Source: Polaromonas sp.
Lineage (GTDB): Bacteria; Pseudomonadota; Gammaproteobacteria; Burkholderiales; Burkholderiaceae_C
DNA length: 64,000 nucleotides
NCBI RefSeq assembly: GCF_016185115.1
Contig: NZ_JACPOF010000015.1
Span: 434,001 to 498,000, forward strand
Direction: 5' to 3'
Shown here: positions 28,966 through 38,862 of the stretch, in pieces
Layout of the letters: the number at the start of each line of letters is the position of its first letter
Numbering within the stretch: the first letter of the stretch is position 1
Made by a program: the position numbers and the translations under genes
The notes under the pieces: generated by a model
The model's database searches: none
Seen by the model: the letters and a program-made list of their open reading frames with translations, nothing else
Told to the model about the DNA's origin: nothing

Positions 28966-30039
28966 ATGGACTCGCGTCATCAATCCTTTCCCCTGCGCTC
29001 CACCTTTGGCTTTTGCGCAGGTTTCAATGCGCTAAACATTGCTGTCGCTCTCATCTGGGGAGCCATCTCTGGGCTAGCCAATGCGGGCACGCTCGGTGGT
29101 CCAATGCGCTTACAAGATGAAGGCATGTTTTTCGTAAACGGTGCTTTAAAGGATACCAACACTCTTGCGCTCATTCCGGGAACTCCTCCTAAACCTGGCC
29201 AGATTGTGGTTGGTCAGATGTATGTTCATTACCGAGTGCCGCAGGTTCAGAAGTCCAAGGCTCGCAAGCTTCCGATAGTTTTTGTCCATGGCGGTGGTCT
29301 CACTGGTATGACCTACGAGACTACCCCAGATGGAAGGGAAGGTTGGGCGACCTATTTCACGCGTCAGGGTTATACGACATACGTTGTGGACTTTCCTGGT
29401 CGTGGTCGCGCTGGGTTTGATGCGACGAGAGTTGATCCTGCCAAGGTGACGCAAGTTACACAAGAAAATGCTTGGCAGATATTCCGCTTTGGCCCTTCTT
29501 ATGGTCAGGTCAATTCAGGGCTGCAGTTCCCTGTGGATGCAGTTGCGGCTTTGGGCGCGCAAAACGTCCCGCTCGCGGAGACAACTCTGGAAGGGGGTGC
29601 GTTGACAAATACTCCCAACGCACTGGTAGCTCTGTTGGACCGTATTGGACCAGCAATCTTCTTTGTGCACTCGCAATCCGGCCCGATGGTAGATGCGCTT
29701 GTTGGTAAACGACCTGATCTGGTCAAGGCAGTTGTCAATGTAGAAGGAAGTCAGGCCGTAGCCCCAACCGATGCGCAGATCGAGGCATACAAAAATGTGC
29801 CGGCACTCGAGTTGTTTGGCGACTTTGTTCAGCAAGATGTAAACGGATTCGCTGGCAAGCCGCGTTACGACGCAAGGAAGATGGTCGTGAACCGCATTAA
29901 CTCTGCCGGAGGAAAAGCCCAGATTGTTCAGTTGCCTGAAGTCGGCATATCAGGGAATTCGCACATGATGATGCAGGATAAGAACAACCTCAAAGTTGCC
30001 GACTTTATTGGGGCTTGGATTTTGAAGAATGTCAGGTAG
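28966..30039 (+). CDS. Alpha/beta hydrolase (probable exported esterase)
   Basis: FVHGGGLTGMTYETTPDGREGWATYF oxyanion region; FVHSQSGPM nucleophile elbow; hydrophobic N-terminus. Confidence 0.85.
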   Translation: MDSRHQSFPLRSTFGFCAGFNALNIAVALIWGAISGLANAGTLGGPMRLQDEGMFFVNGALKDTNTLALIPGTPPKPGQIVVGQMYVHYRVPQVQKSKARKLPIVFVHGGGLTGMTYETTPDGREGWATYFTRQGYTTYVVDFPGRGRAGFDATRVDPAKVTQVTQENAWQIFRFGPSYGQVNSGLQFPVDAVAALGAQNVPLAETTLEGGALTNTPNALVALLDRIGPAIFFVHSQSGPMVDALVGKRPDLVKAVVNVEGSQAVAPTDAQIEAYKNVPALELFGDFVQQDVNGFAGKPRYDARKMVVNRINSAGGKAQIVQLPEVGISGNSHMMMQDKNNLKVADFIGAWILKNVR

Positions 30040-30111
30040 TCCTTGCACTAATGGGTGTGTGCATGGCTACGGAAATGCGATTGCAGAATAATTTTTGATC
30101 CGGAGACATAA

Positions 30112-31101
30112 ATGAAATTTCGAATACTGAGTACACACTGCTTACTGGCTGTTGCATATGCAGGCTTCACTTTTGCAGCATCGCCAGTTGCTGCGCAGGA
30201 TACATTCCCCACCAAACCTGTTCGGTTGATAGTTCCGTTCACGCCAGGTGGAAGCAATGACGTGATCGCGCGTGTATTGGCTCAGAAGCTGGGTGACATG
30301 TGGCGTCAGCCGGTCATCGTTGACAACAAGACAGGGGCAGCCGGAAATATCGGCTCCGACTTTGTCGCAAAAGCGCAGCCCGATGGTTACAACCTGCTGA
30401 TCACTAACAACAATACCATGTCTATCAATCCGGCGTTGTTGGCTAACATGCCCTTTGATGCCGCGAATGACTTTGCACAAGTCACGCAACTCGGTATCGT
30501 GCCGGTGGTCCTTGTTGTTAACTCCAATGTAAAAGCTGAAAATGTAAAGAGCCTGATTGCTTTGGCGAAAGTTCGACCTGGCGCTCTGACCTATGCCTCC
30601 AGTGGATCCGGAAGTCCACAGCATCTATCTGCAGAAATGTTCAAGTCTATGACGGGGACGAGGATTGTTCACATACCGTACAAGGGTGCGGCTCCAGCAA
30701 TCACGGACATGCTTGGAGGGCAGATTGACATGCAATTTGGCGCCATTAATTCTTTGCTCCCTCACATCAAGACAGGTCGCTTGAGGGCACTTGCGGTGGG
30801 TGGAACAAAAAGAGCAGCCTTGCTTCCCGAAATACCGACGATGGCTGAGGCTGGAGTAGCCGGCTATGACAGTGAGATCTGGTTAGGCCTTGCAGCACCC
30901 GCCAAGACTCCACGAGCGGTGATCCAAAAAATCAATGCTGATGTCCTCAAGGTACTGGCAATGCCTGACGTAAAGGCCAATCTCTCCGAGCAGGGCATAA
31001 CCACCAAAGGTAGCACGCCGGAGCAAATGAAGGAACTGGTTGCAAGCGACTATCAGCGTTGGGCAAAGATTATCAAAGGTGCCGGCATTCGCGCCGACTA
31101 G
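30112..31101 (+). CDS. Tripartite tricarboxylate transporter-type solute-binding protein
   Basis: FPTKPVRLIVPFTPGGSNDVIARVLAQKLG; HIPYKGAAPAITDMLGGQI. Confidence 0.93.
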   Translation: MKFRILSTHCLLAVAYAGFTFAASPVAAQDTFPTKPVRLIVPFTPGGSNDVIARVLAQKLGDMWRQPVIVDNKTGAAGNIGSDFVAKAQPDGYNLLITNNNTMSINPALLANMPFDAANDFAQVTQLGIVPVVLVVNSNVKAENVKSLIALAKVRPGALTYASSGSGSPQHLSAEMFKSMTGTRIVHIPYKGAAPAITDMLGGQIDMQFGAINSLLPHIKTGRLRALAVGGTKRAALLPEIPTMAEAGVAGYDSEIWLGLAAPAKTPRAVIQKINADVLKVLAMPDVKANLSEQGITTKGSTPEQMKELVASDYQRWAKIIKGAGIRAD

Positions 31102-31311
31102 TTGACTGAACCAAATTTTCCAGATCTAAATTGATGGTGAAGCAGGTGAGTCGCCTGCTCTGATCAAAGGCCATCGGGACGGTTGCAAACTTAATGAGCC
31201 GGAATTCAACTCTTGAGCAGCGCACTGATTCGACATGTTCCGGCACCGATGGTCGCCCTACTGCGAGGCTCCCATTTTATGAATAGACGGGATGTCTAGT
31301 GGCGATGCACT

Positions 31312-31334
31312 GTGCAACGGAAAAAAGGTTGCAC
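31312..31334. promoter_or_regulatory. Inverted repeat gtgcaac-N9-gttgcac
   Basis: Perfect 7-bp arms in the leader upstream of the 31448 solute-binding protein. Confidence 0.45.
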
Positions 31335-31447
31335 ACTTTCTGTTTGCTTAGGTCTTAGATACCAAACCTGAGGGCGCGCCTGAACATTGCTAAAAGCTGT
31401 TCTGGGAAGTTTTCACTCAGGGATCCAAAAAAAAGTGGAGACAAAAA

Positions 31448-32461
31448 ATGACGAAATCCAAAGCTAGCCATACAGCTAAATCCACGATATTCAGTGGAAA
31501 GCTCAAAGGAATGCTGACTAGCTGGACCTGGTGCGCTGCTGTTGCACTTATGCCAGCAATGGCGTCTGCCTTTCCAGAAAAGCCCGTGAGAATCGTTGTG
31601 CCTTCGGGCGCGGGAGGGCCTACCGACATGCTGGCCAGGCTGGTAGCTGAGCGACTGGGCCGTGTGTGGAAAAGCGGAGTAATCATCGAGAACAAACCAG
31701 GTGCGGCGCAGATGATCGGAACCGACTACGTGGCAAAAGCCAGTCCGGATGGCTATACCCTGTTGCTGACTTCCGACGGGTCTATAACCATCAATCCCGG
31801 TCTCTATCCGAAGATGCCATATGACCCCATCAAGGACCTGGCTCCGATCTCCAAGCTCGCGACTGTACCTTTGGTGATGGTTGTTCATCCCTCCGTCGCA
31901 GCGAAATCCGTGCCGGAATTCGTGACTCTCGCAAAAAGCACACCGGGCACCATTAACTTTGGATCTGGGGGGAGTATCTCGAGAATTGGAGCTGAGCTCT
32001 TTCGTTCGATGACAGAAATTCAGCTTGTACATGTGCCTTATAAAGGAAGTGGCCCACTTGTTATCGGGTTGCTTGGCAATGAGGTTCAGATGGCCTTTGA
32101 TGGAGCGTCCTCCTCATTACCGCAAATCAAAGCTGGAAAACTGCGCGCTTTGGCCATTTCTAGTAAAGAGCGCCTGTTAACGCTTCCCGATGTTCCAACT
32201 GTGGCTGAAGCTGGAGTGCCGGGGTACGAGTCTGGTGCGTGGCTTGGGCTGTTTGCTCCTGCCGGGACTCCAAAAGATGTTCTTGCAAAAATCAACGAAG
32301 ACTTTGGTCAAGTTATGCGGTCTCCCGATCTCCAAAAGAGAATTGCTGATCTGGGTATGACTTCGACCGCCACATCGCAAGAAGCTTTTGCATCGCAGAT
32401 CAAAACTGACACGGCTAAGTGGACGCAATTGATTAAAAAGACGGGTATGCAAGCGGATTAA
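31448..32461 (+). CDS. Tripartite tricarboxylate transporter-type solute-binding protein
   Basis: FPEKPVRIVVPSGAGGPTDMLARLVAERLG; HVPYKGSGPLVIGLLGNEV. Confidence 0.93.
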   Translation: MTKSKASHTAKSTIFSGKLKGMLTSWTWCAAVALMPAMASAFPEKPVRIVVPSGAGGPTDMLARLVAERLGRVWKSGVIIENKPGAAQMIGTDYVAKASPDGYTLLLTSDGSITINPGLYPKMPYDPIKDLAPISKLATVPLVMVVHPSVAAKSVPEFVTLAKSTPGTINFGSGGSISRIGAELFRSMTEIQLVHVPYKGSGPLVIGLLGNEVQMAFDGASSSLPQIKAGKLRALAISSKERLLTLPDVPTVAEAGVPGYESGAWLGLFAPAGTPKDVLAKINEDFGQVMRSPDLQKRIADLGMTSTATSQEAFASQIKTDTAKWTQLIKKTGMQAD

Positions 32462-32516
32462 ATGCGCCTACCTGAGCACTGGGGTTTAGATAGGCAATTA
32501 TTTGAAATGGAAAAAG

Positions 32517-33272
32517 ATGACATCGGCAAACGTGTATCAAATTAAGCGGGATGAGACCTCTGCGGCCGAATGGCAAGCACGCATCGATCTGGCTGCAACC
32601 CACAGGCTATCCGTGCACTACGGGTGGGGAAATTTAATCTATAACCACATAGCGCTTCGCGTTCCCGATCAGCCGGAATACTTTCTCATAAAGCCGCATG
32701 ACCTGATGTTTGAGGAGGTTACGGCATCAAATTTGTTGAAACTGCGCATGGATGGACAGCCTGTGGGTTGGGAATCGAACGTGAATGCGGCCGGTTTTAC
32801 GATTCACACTTCGATGCTCAATGCTAGGCCCGACCTGGCATGTACTCTGCATGTACACACCAAAGTCGGGATGGCCATGTCTGCACATGGGGGTGGCCTC
32901 TTGCCAATGACTCAAGGGTCCATGCGCTTCTATAACCGTATCTCGTACCATGATTACGAGGGTATCTCTACAGATATCGACGAAGCGAAGCGGCTGGCTG
33001 TTGATCTTGGACCGAAGAATAAAGCCATGATCTTGAGAAATCATGGGCTTGTCACTGCCGGGACAAGTTGCAGTGAGGCGCTGTCCTTAATGCGATATCT
33101 GATCGCCTCCTGTGAGACGCAGCTGATGCTGGAGGCCACAGGCTGCAAAATCATTATTCCAAGCCCCGAGATTTGTGAGCATGCTGCAAGGCAATGGGAG
33201 CTTCAGGGAGGGGAAGACTGGGATGCCTATATCCGCACTGCTGACCGGATTGACCAATCCTATCGAGATTGA
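32517..33272 (+). CDS. Class II aldolase/adducin family protein
   Basis: GWGNLIYNHIALRVPD; CTLHVHTKVGMAMSAHGGG; LRNHGLVTAG. Confidence 0.92.
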   Translation: MTSANVYQIKRDETSAAEWQARIDLAATHRLSVHYGWGNLIYNHIALRVPDQPEYFLIKPHDLMFEEVTASNLLKLRMDGQPVGWESNVNAAGFTIHTSMLNARPDLACTLHVHTKVGMAMSAHGGGLLPMTQGSMRFYNRISYHDYEGISTDIDEAKRLAVDLGPKNKAMILRNHGLVTAGTSCSEALSLMRYLIASCETQLMLEATGCKIIIPSPEICEHAARQWELQGGEDWDAYIRTADRIDQSYRD

Positions 33273-33276
33273 ATGT

Positions 33277-34245
33277 ATGGAAGGGATTTCTCAAGCCGAT
33301 GGCATGCCAAAGATTCGCGTAGGCATCGTGTCCAAGACGTACTACTACACACCGCTGTGGATCGCCCAGGATTGTCATTTTTTCAAGGATGAAGGCATAC
33401 AGGTCGAGATCGAACTGCTTGGGAATCAAAATCCGGCCGAGCTTCTTTACCGACACGAAATACAACTTGCTATTGCGCCGCCAGACAGCGTCTTACAGGA
33501 CGTGGATAAAGGCGGAAGACTTCGATTGCTTGCAGGGAATTCCGATAGGTTGAGTCATTGCCTGATAACGCAGCCGGAAATTACTACGGTAGAGCAGCTC
33601 AAAGGAAAGCGATTCGGCATTCTTTCTCGCACCGAGGGAAGCTTCTTTCATTTTCGGGCATTGGCGAAAGCGCACGGGCTTGTTTATCCTGGCGACTATG
33701 AGCTGGTCGAAACAGGCGGTGCACCTGTCAGGCACCAGATGCTGCTTGACCGGAAGATTGACGCGGGTCTGCAGTCATTCCCGTGGGTCTATGTTGCTGA
33801 GAAGTTGAGCTTCAACAATATTGCCGATATCTCAGACTACTTGCCGCAGTGGCAATTTAATACCTTGAATGCTCACCTCGATTGGGTGGAAGAAAATCGG
33901 GAACTGGTTACCCGTTTTCTCAGGGCGATGATTCGAGCGACCAACTGGTTCTATGAAAATCGTGAGGGTGCAGCTGAAGTAGCGGCACGGAATCTTGGAA
34001 TCAATATTACGGACAGTCAGGCCGGCTGGGATTATTTCGCAAAAACCGAGTGCATAACGCCTGACATGAGCTTGAGTCTAGAAGGTCTGTCACATGTATA
34101 TGCAGCTCTTATCGATGCGAACTTAATCAAACACCCCAATGCGCTGGTGAATAGGGCCTATGACGCGACAAGCATTCTTGACGAAGTGCTACGGCAGATC
34201 CGTTGGGAATCGGGCTTCAAAGGCTCCCTTGAGAAGGTACAGTGA
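33277..34245 (+). CDS. NMT1/THI5-like protein without an N-terminal signal peptide
   Basis: MEGISQADGMPKIRVGIVSKTYYYTPLWIAQDCHFFKDEGIQVEIELLG; paralogous to 27860 and 36425 ORFs; no hydrophobic leader. Confidence 0.82.
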   Translation: MEGISQADGMPKIRVGIVSKTYYYTPLWIAQDCHFFKDEGIQVEIELLGNQNPAELLYRHEIQLAIAPPDSVLQDVDKGGRLRLLAGNSDRLSHCLITQPEITTVEQLKGKRFGILSRTEGSFFHFRALAKAHGLVYPGDYELVETGGAPVRHQMLLDRKIDAGLQSFPWVYVAEKLSFNNIADISDYLPQWQFNTLNAHLDWVEENRELVTRFLRAMIRATNWFYENREGAAEVAARNLGINITDSQAGWDYFAKTECITPDMSLSLEGLSHVYAALIDANLIKHPNALVNRAYDATSILDEVLRQIRWESGFKGSLEKVQ

Positions 34246-34291
34246 ACTCACCGGCAGATGCACCGTTCCTTTTATGAAAGAGCGAAGCTAA

Positions 34292-35449
34292 CTACTTAGC
34301 AACTCTTCGTACCCAGCTGGAGTTCAATGCTTGAACGCTCTCGCAGCCGAGCAATGCAAGGCTTCGATCCAGCTCTGATTGCAGAATTGATAACGCCTTG
34401 GCAACACCAGGTTCACCACCCGCCGCCAGTCCATACAAAGTCGCCCGCCCAAGCAGAATTGCTTTAGCCCCCAAAGCGAGTGCCTTAATGATGTCGCTAC
34501 CTCGGCGAAATCCACCATCGATCAAAACTGGAAAATTATCGCCTGACGCCTGTACGACCTCTTGCAAGACGTCCAGTGTTGCCGGTGCCCCGTCAAGCTG
34601 GCGACCCCCGTGGTTCGAGACAACCACCCCATCCGCCCCTGCCTTCTTTGCAAGGGGGACATCCTCTGCACATGCAATACCTTTGACCAAAAACGGCCCG
34701 CCCCATCGATCCTTCATCCAGGCAATGTCATCCCAGTTCAGGCCCGCGTTTCTTTGAGATCGCGTGAACTCTGCCAGTTGGGAAGCGTTGGATCCAGGAC
34801 CTACAAACTCGGCAACGTTTTCAATTCTAGGCATGCCCCCGCCAGCAAACCAGGTCTTAATCAGCCAGTCGGGATGTGTAATCCCATCCCAAATAACGCG
34901 TGGAGTCAAATGTACTTCGTGGGAAAACTTATTACGTGCATCACGCTCTCTCTTACCAGCAACAAGCGAGTCAACGGTGACCATCATTACGGTATACCCA
35001 GCGGCTTTCGCCCGGTCAATCAGCCGGCCCACCACAGCACGGTCTCCCCACGGATACAGCTGAAACCATTTAGGTCCACTAGATACCTTGGCGATGTCTT
35101 CTAGCGAGTTGGTTGAAGCCGTTGAGACAGTATGTACGGTTTGAGCTTGTTTCGCTGCCTGTGCCAAAGCCAAGTCGGCACCTTTCCAATGCAAGCCGTT
35201 AAGGCCAGTGGGACCAATCAAAAACGGAAGGGACAGCCGATCCCCAAAAAGATCCACGGATAAATTCCTGCTGACATGACCTGTAACAAGGCGTGGTTTG
35301 AACTGCCATTGCTTAAATGCATCAAGGTTGGCACTAAGAGTAATTTCATCTTCAGCCCCGCCATACAGGTAGTCGAATATGACTTTCGGAAGCCGTCGTC
35401 TAGCCATTGATTCCAGATCTGCAATGCTGACTGCTGAAGATATGTCCAT
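34292..35449 (-). CDS. FMN-dependent alpha-hydroxy-acid oxidase/dehydrogenase
   Basis: RRLPKVIFDYLYGGAEDEIT; GVVVSNHGGRQLDGAPATLDVLQEV; LIDGGFRRGSDIIKALALGAKAILLGR. Confidence 0.93.
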   Translation of the reverse strand: MDISSAVSIADLESMARRRLPKVIFDYLYGGAEDEITLSANLDAFKQWQFKPRLVTGHVSRNLSVDLFGDRLSLPFLIGPTGLNGLHWKGADLALAQAAKQAQTVHTVSTASTNSLEDIAKVSSGPKWFQLYPWGDRAVVGRLIDRAKAAGYTVMMVTVDSLVAGKRERDARNKFSHEVHLTPRVIWDGITHPDWLIKTWFAGGGMPRIENVAEFVGPGSNASQLAEFTRSQRNAGLNWDDIAWMKDRWGGPFLVKGIACAEDVPLAKKAGADGVVVSNHGGRQLDGAPATLDVLQEVVQASGDNFPVLIDGGFRRGSDIIKALALGAKAILLGRATLYGLAAGGEPGVAKALSILQSELDRSLALLGCESVQALNSSWVRRVAK

Positions 35450-35462
35450 GATCTTTTAACTT

Positions 35463-36425
35463 CTACTCAGCGCTGATTTTTGCTTCGGTCACAACCTTGC
35501 GCCACTTAGGCAGTTCAGCAGCGATCATTGAGGAAAATTCCTCCGGTGTGCTTCCTACAGCTTCCATGCCGCTGGCGGCGAGCTTGTTCTTTACGTCCGA
35601 CGAAGTTATTGCTTTCCGAACTTCAGCCTGCATGCGGGCCAGAACGGCCGTAGGAGTTCCCTTTGGCGCCATCAGGCCGCTGAAGCTGTTGAACTCAAAT
35701 CCTGAAAATCCTCTTTCTGCGACAGTGGGAATATCCGGCAGTGTCGTCATGCGTGTTGATGACGTGACGGCTAGAGCGCGCAGCTTTCCATCTTTGACAT
35801 GCGGAAGGGCTGCAAGCGGAGTATCGAAGTAGTAGTCTGTTTCCCCCGATATCACTGCGAGTGTGGCTTGTGGCGCACCTTTGTAGGGCACATGTATGAC
35901 ACGAATGTCCGCCATGGTATTTAAAAGTTCACCTGCAAGATGTGGCCCAGTGGCGTTTCCTGCAGAACCCATATTGAGGGAGCGTGGTCTGCTTTTTGCT
36001 GTTGACACAAGCTCGTTTATTGACTTGAATGAAGAACTAGCTTTGGTCACCAACACAAGAGGTTGGCCGGTAAGAATGCTGATGGGGATCAGATCTTTAG
36101 TGGTGTCGTAAGGCATCTTGGCATGCAGTGCTGGGCCTACGACCAGTGGTGTAGAGACAATGCCAAAGGTATATCCGTCTGGTGCTGCCTGCGCGGTCGC
36201 GGCCATCCCCACCAGATGTCCTGCACCTGCCCGGTTTTCTATAATAATAGGCTGGCCCAGGCTCGATGAGAGCTTGTCTGCCAGTACGCGAGCAACTTGA
36301 TCTGTGGGGCCACCGGCAGCGGTAGGCACAATAAATTTGATTGGACGGATTGGCCACGCTTCCTGTGCGAATACCGGGCAGGACACAAGGATAGTCACTG
36401 CGAGGCAGCTAAGAAACTTATTCAT
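35463..36425 (-). CDS. Tripartite tricarboxylate transporter-type solute-binding protein
   Basis: WPIRPIKFIVPTAAGGPTDQVARVLADKL; HVPYKGAPQATLAVISGE. Confidence 0.93.
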   Translation of the reverse strand: MNKFLSCLAVTILVSCPVFAQEAWPIRPIKFIVPTAAGGPTDQVARVLADKLSSSLGQPIIIENRAGAGHLVGMAATAQAAPDGYTFGIVSTPLVVGPALHAKMPYDTTKDLIPISILTGQPLVLVTKASSSFKSINELVSTAKSRPRSLNMGSAGNATGPHLAGELLNTMADIRVIHVPYKGAPQATLAVISGETDYYFDTPLAALPHVKDGKLRALAVTSSTRMTTLPDIPTVAERGFSGFEFNSFSGLMAPKGTPTAVLARMQAEVRKAITSSDVKNKLAASGMEAVGSTPEEFSSMIAAELPKWRKVVTEAKISAE

Positions 36426-37369
36426 TAATGATTCCCTTCAGCGTCCGCACCGCTCTGAGCTCTGGCTTTGATGATGCACTCGGGTGCAAGGTAGAAGTCG
36501 ACAGATGTAGGAGCCTCCTTTGGAATCAGCCCGGCATCTATTTGTGTCTGAATGACAACTTCCAGGCCTTTGCGGTTGACGCTCATATCTCTCGTCAGGG
36601 CATTGGTCTCCGTGTAATAGTCCCATGCCCTCTGCGCATATTCCGACGTGGTCGGCAGTTCTTTCTCCGCAACCATGGACGCTTCGGTTTTATGCTGGTG
36701 GAGCCATTCTGTTGCCCTCAGTAGTACCCGAATGAAGGCCTCCAGTTGTGAGGGGTCTGCACGGAATTTGGACATATCAGCGTTAACCGACACAAACTGC
36801 CAATCAGGAACATAACCCGTGATTTCGCCGAGATTGTTCATTCCCGCCTCTTCTGCGACATAGTTCCACGGTATTGACTGCAGTCCGCCGTCGATAGTGC
36901 CCTCCAGGAGCGCCTTGTGTCGTGGAGGAACACCACCCATTTCTACTACTTCATAGTCTGCAGGATAGTGAAGCCCATGATGGGCGAGCATTGCTTTCAA
37001 CTGAAAAAAGCTGCCTTCCACTTTATTCAGAATACCTAGCTTCCCGCCCTTGAGGGATGTCACAGTTTTGAAGGGAGCCCGTGTGATAAGTGAATGACTC
37101 AGCTTCCCGGTATTGCCTGCCACTATTCTCAAGGGGCCGCCCTTCGCCGCATTCTGCAGGGTCGCTTCTGGAGTGCCGAGAACTACTTGAAGGGAGCCGC
37201 TTAAAAGGGGCTCGACCTGAGAAGCGTTTCCCATTAAAACTGTCTCGACGTCCAGGCCCTCCTGCGCAAACCAGCCCATCGATATACCTGCCCACAGCGG
37301 TACGTTGAAGAACGTCTTGGATACTATCCCGACCCGCCAAGGTGTTAAGTGTGTGTGTTGAAGGTGCAT
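36425..37369 (-). CDS. NMT1/THI5-like protein without an N-terminal signal peptide
   Basis: MHLQHTHLTPWRVGIVSKTFFNVPLWAGISMGWFAQEGLDVETVLMG; no hydrophobic leader. Confidence 0.82.
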   Translation of the reverse strand: MHLQHTHLTPWRVGIVSKTFFNVPLWAGISMGWFAQEGLDVETVLMGNASQVEPLLSGSLQVVLGTPEATLQNAAKGGPLRIVAGNTGKLSHSLITRAPFKTVTSLKGGKLGILNKVEGSFFQLKAMLAHHGLHYPADYEVVEMGGVPPRHKALLEGTIDGGLQSIPWNYVAEEAGMNNLGEITGYVPDWQFVSVNADMSKFRADPSQLEAFIRVLLRATEWLHQHKTEASMVAEKELPTTSEYAQRAWDYYTETNALTRDMSVNRKGLEVVIQTQIDAGLIPKEAPTSVDFYLAPECIIKARAQSGADAEGNH

Positions 37370-37421
37370 TTGAAATTGTTAGATGAGAGCGGTGTGCGCT
37401 CGCAATAGTCAGACTGGGAAA

Positions 37422-38294
37422 TCAAAACCCGTATAGAACTTCAGGGTTCTTCACCAAGATCTTTTGCCTTGTGCTTTCGTCTGGCAACCAGGTGAGCATC
37501 TGGTCAAGCAGGTCAGCTGTGTTGGGCATCTTGCCTTTGAACGACACATGTGGCCAGTCACTGGCCCAAAGCAGACGATCACTCCCTATATCTAGCAGGG
37601 CGTTCACATAGGGAAGCATGTCTACATACGGCGCGGGCATTTTTGACATACGGTAGCTTGAGGACAATTTCACCCAGCATCGGCCAGTCTTGATTAGGCG
37701 AAGCAAGGTCTGAAAGCCAAGTTGGGAGACTCCTTCCTCGGGCCTTAAAGAACCCATGTGGTCGATTACAAACTCGCTTTCAAGGCACATCAAAGTCCGT
37801 TCCATGGCAGCAAGCGGAGCCCCACCGCCGTCATCCATCACATGCAATTGCACGTGCCATCCGAGCTTCGCAATTCGCCTGGACAGAGTGGGCATCTCTT
37901 CAATGGGGACGGCCCCCTTATGTCCGATGTTGTAACGTACCCCGCGGACACCCAATGCGTTCAAGCGAGCTAATTCGTTGTCGGGTGTATCTGCACGAAG
38001 GGCAGCGATCACCCTGGCCGGCCGCCCTAGTTGAGCAGCCGCTTCAAGGTGCCGGCGATTGTCGGTCCCATAGCCTGACGGTTGAACCAAAACCACGCGT
38101 TCAACTCCCAATACATCCATCACCGTTGCCAAGGTGGAAGGGAGAGCGTCAGGAACATCAAAAGATCTGGTTACGGCTGGCGGATACAGTTGCGTGGGTC
38201 CATATACGTGGACGTGACAGTCAGTAGTACCAGGGGGACAGATCAGCTTTGGGCGCCTAATAGCTGCAATTGGCGGCTGACAGAGTTCTAGCAT
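37422..38294 (-). CDS. Amidohydrolase-2 family, 2-pyrone-4,6-dicarboxylate hydrolase (LigI)-like
   Basis: CPPGTTDCHVHVYGP; VLVQPSGYGTDNRRHLEAA; LLWASDWPHVSFKG. Confidence 0.87.
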   Translation of the reverse strand: MLELCQPPIAAIRRPKLICPPGTTDCHVHVYGPTQLYPPAVTRSFDVPDALPSTLATVMDVLGVERVVLVQPSGYGTDNRRHLEAAAQLGRPARVIAALRADTPDNELARLNALGVRGVRYNIGHKGAVPIEEMPTLSRRIAKLGWHVQLHVMDDGGGAPLAAMERTLMCLESEFVIDHMGSLRPEEGVSQLGFQTLLRLIKTGRCWVKLSSSYRMSKMPAPYVDMLPYVNALLDIGSDRLLWASDWPHVSFKGKMPNTADLLDQMLTWLPDESTRQKILVKNPEVLYGF

Positions 38295-38311
38295 GAGAGA
38301 GATGTCATTGG

Positions 38312-38827
38312 CTATTCGAAGAACTTGTCCTCATGCAGGATGTAGGGAAGCTCTTTATTCTTTTCTGAATATCCGTCGAACGGCTTACCTTCCATGTCGA
38401 TGCGGGCAAGGATATCGGCGTCCGGGTCCACCGCAGCGCCTACGCGCAACATAACCAAGGGCTCATCTCCTTTTGCTAAAAACCAGTAGAAAGCTCCACA
38501 TGGAACCAGAACGCAGTCATTTTTGGCGACTTCGCGAGTTTCGTTCCTTGGCCCATAGAAAGTAGCCTCGCCTTGCAGTACAACAAAAACATGGTCTTCG
38601 TTTGAATGGGCATGAATTTCATTCTCGCCACCACTCGCATACGTTTTCAAGACAACATTCATATGTCGTGATGCGCCCAGAACCTGGTTGGTCCGCCCTT
38701 GTTTTGGCAGTTGAGCACGAATATGAAAAAAACTTGGCACCTTTGATTGCGACATTCGCGCCATCTCTGCATTCCACTCCGAAGCGCTATTTGCAATCTT
38801 CGCGAGAGGCTTATTTGGGTCTGACAT
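38312..38827 (-). CDS. Cupin-domain protein
   Basis: ENEIHAHSNEDHVFVVLQGEATFYGPRNET; close paralog of 52597..53106. Confidence 0.88.
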   Translation of the reverse strand: MSDPNKPLAKIANSASEWNAEMARMSQSKVPSFFHIRAQLPKQGRTNQVLGASRHMNVVLKTYASGGENEIHAHSNEDHVFVVLQGEATFYGPRNETREVAKNDCVLVPCGAFYWFLAKGDEPLVMLRVGAAVDPDADILARIDMEGKPFDGYSEKNKELPYILHEDKFFE

Positions 38828-38862
38828 TCAATGATCCTTATTGGTTGGTTTGAACGGATGCG

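Noticed and set aside
31424-31450. Poly-A run before the 31448 start as a frameshift site
   Set aside because: It is in the untranslated leader and matches an A-rich RBS spacer
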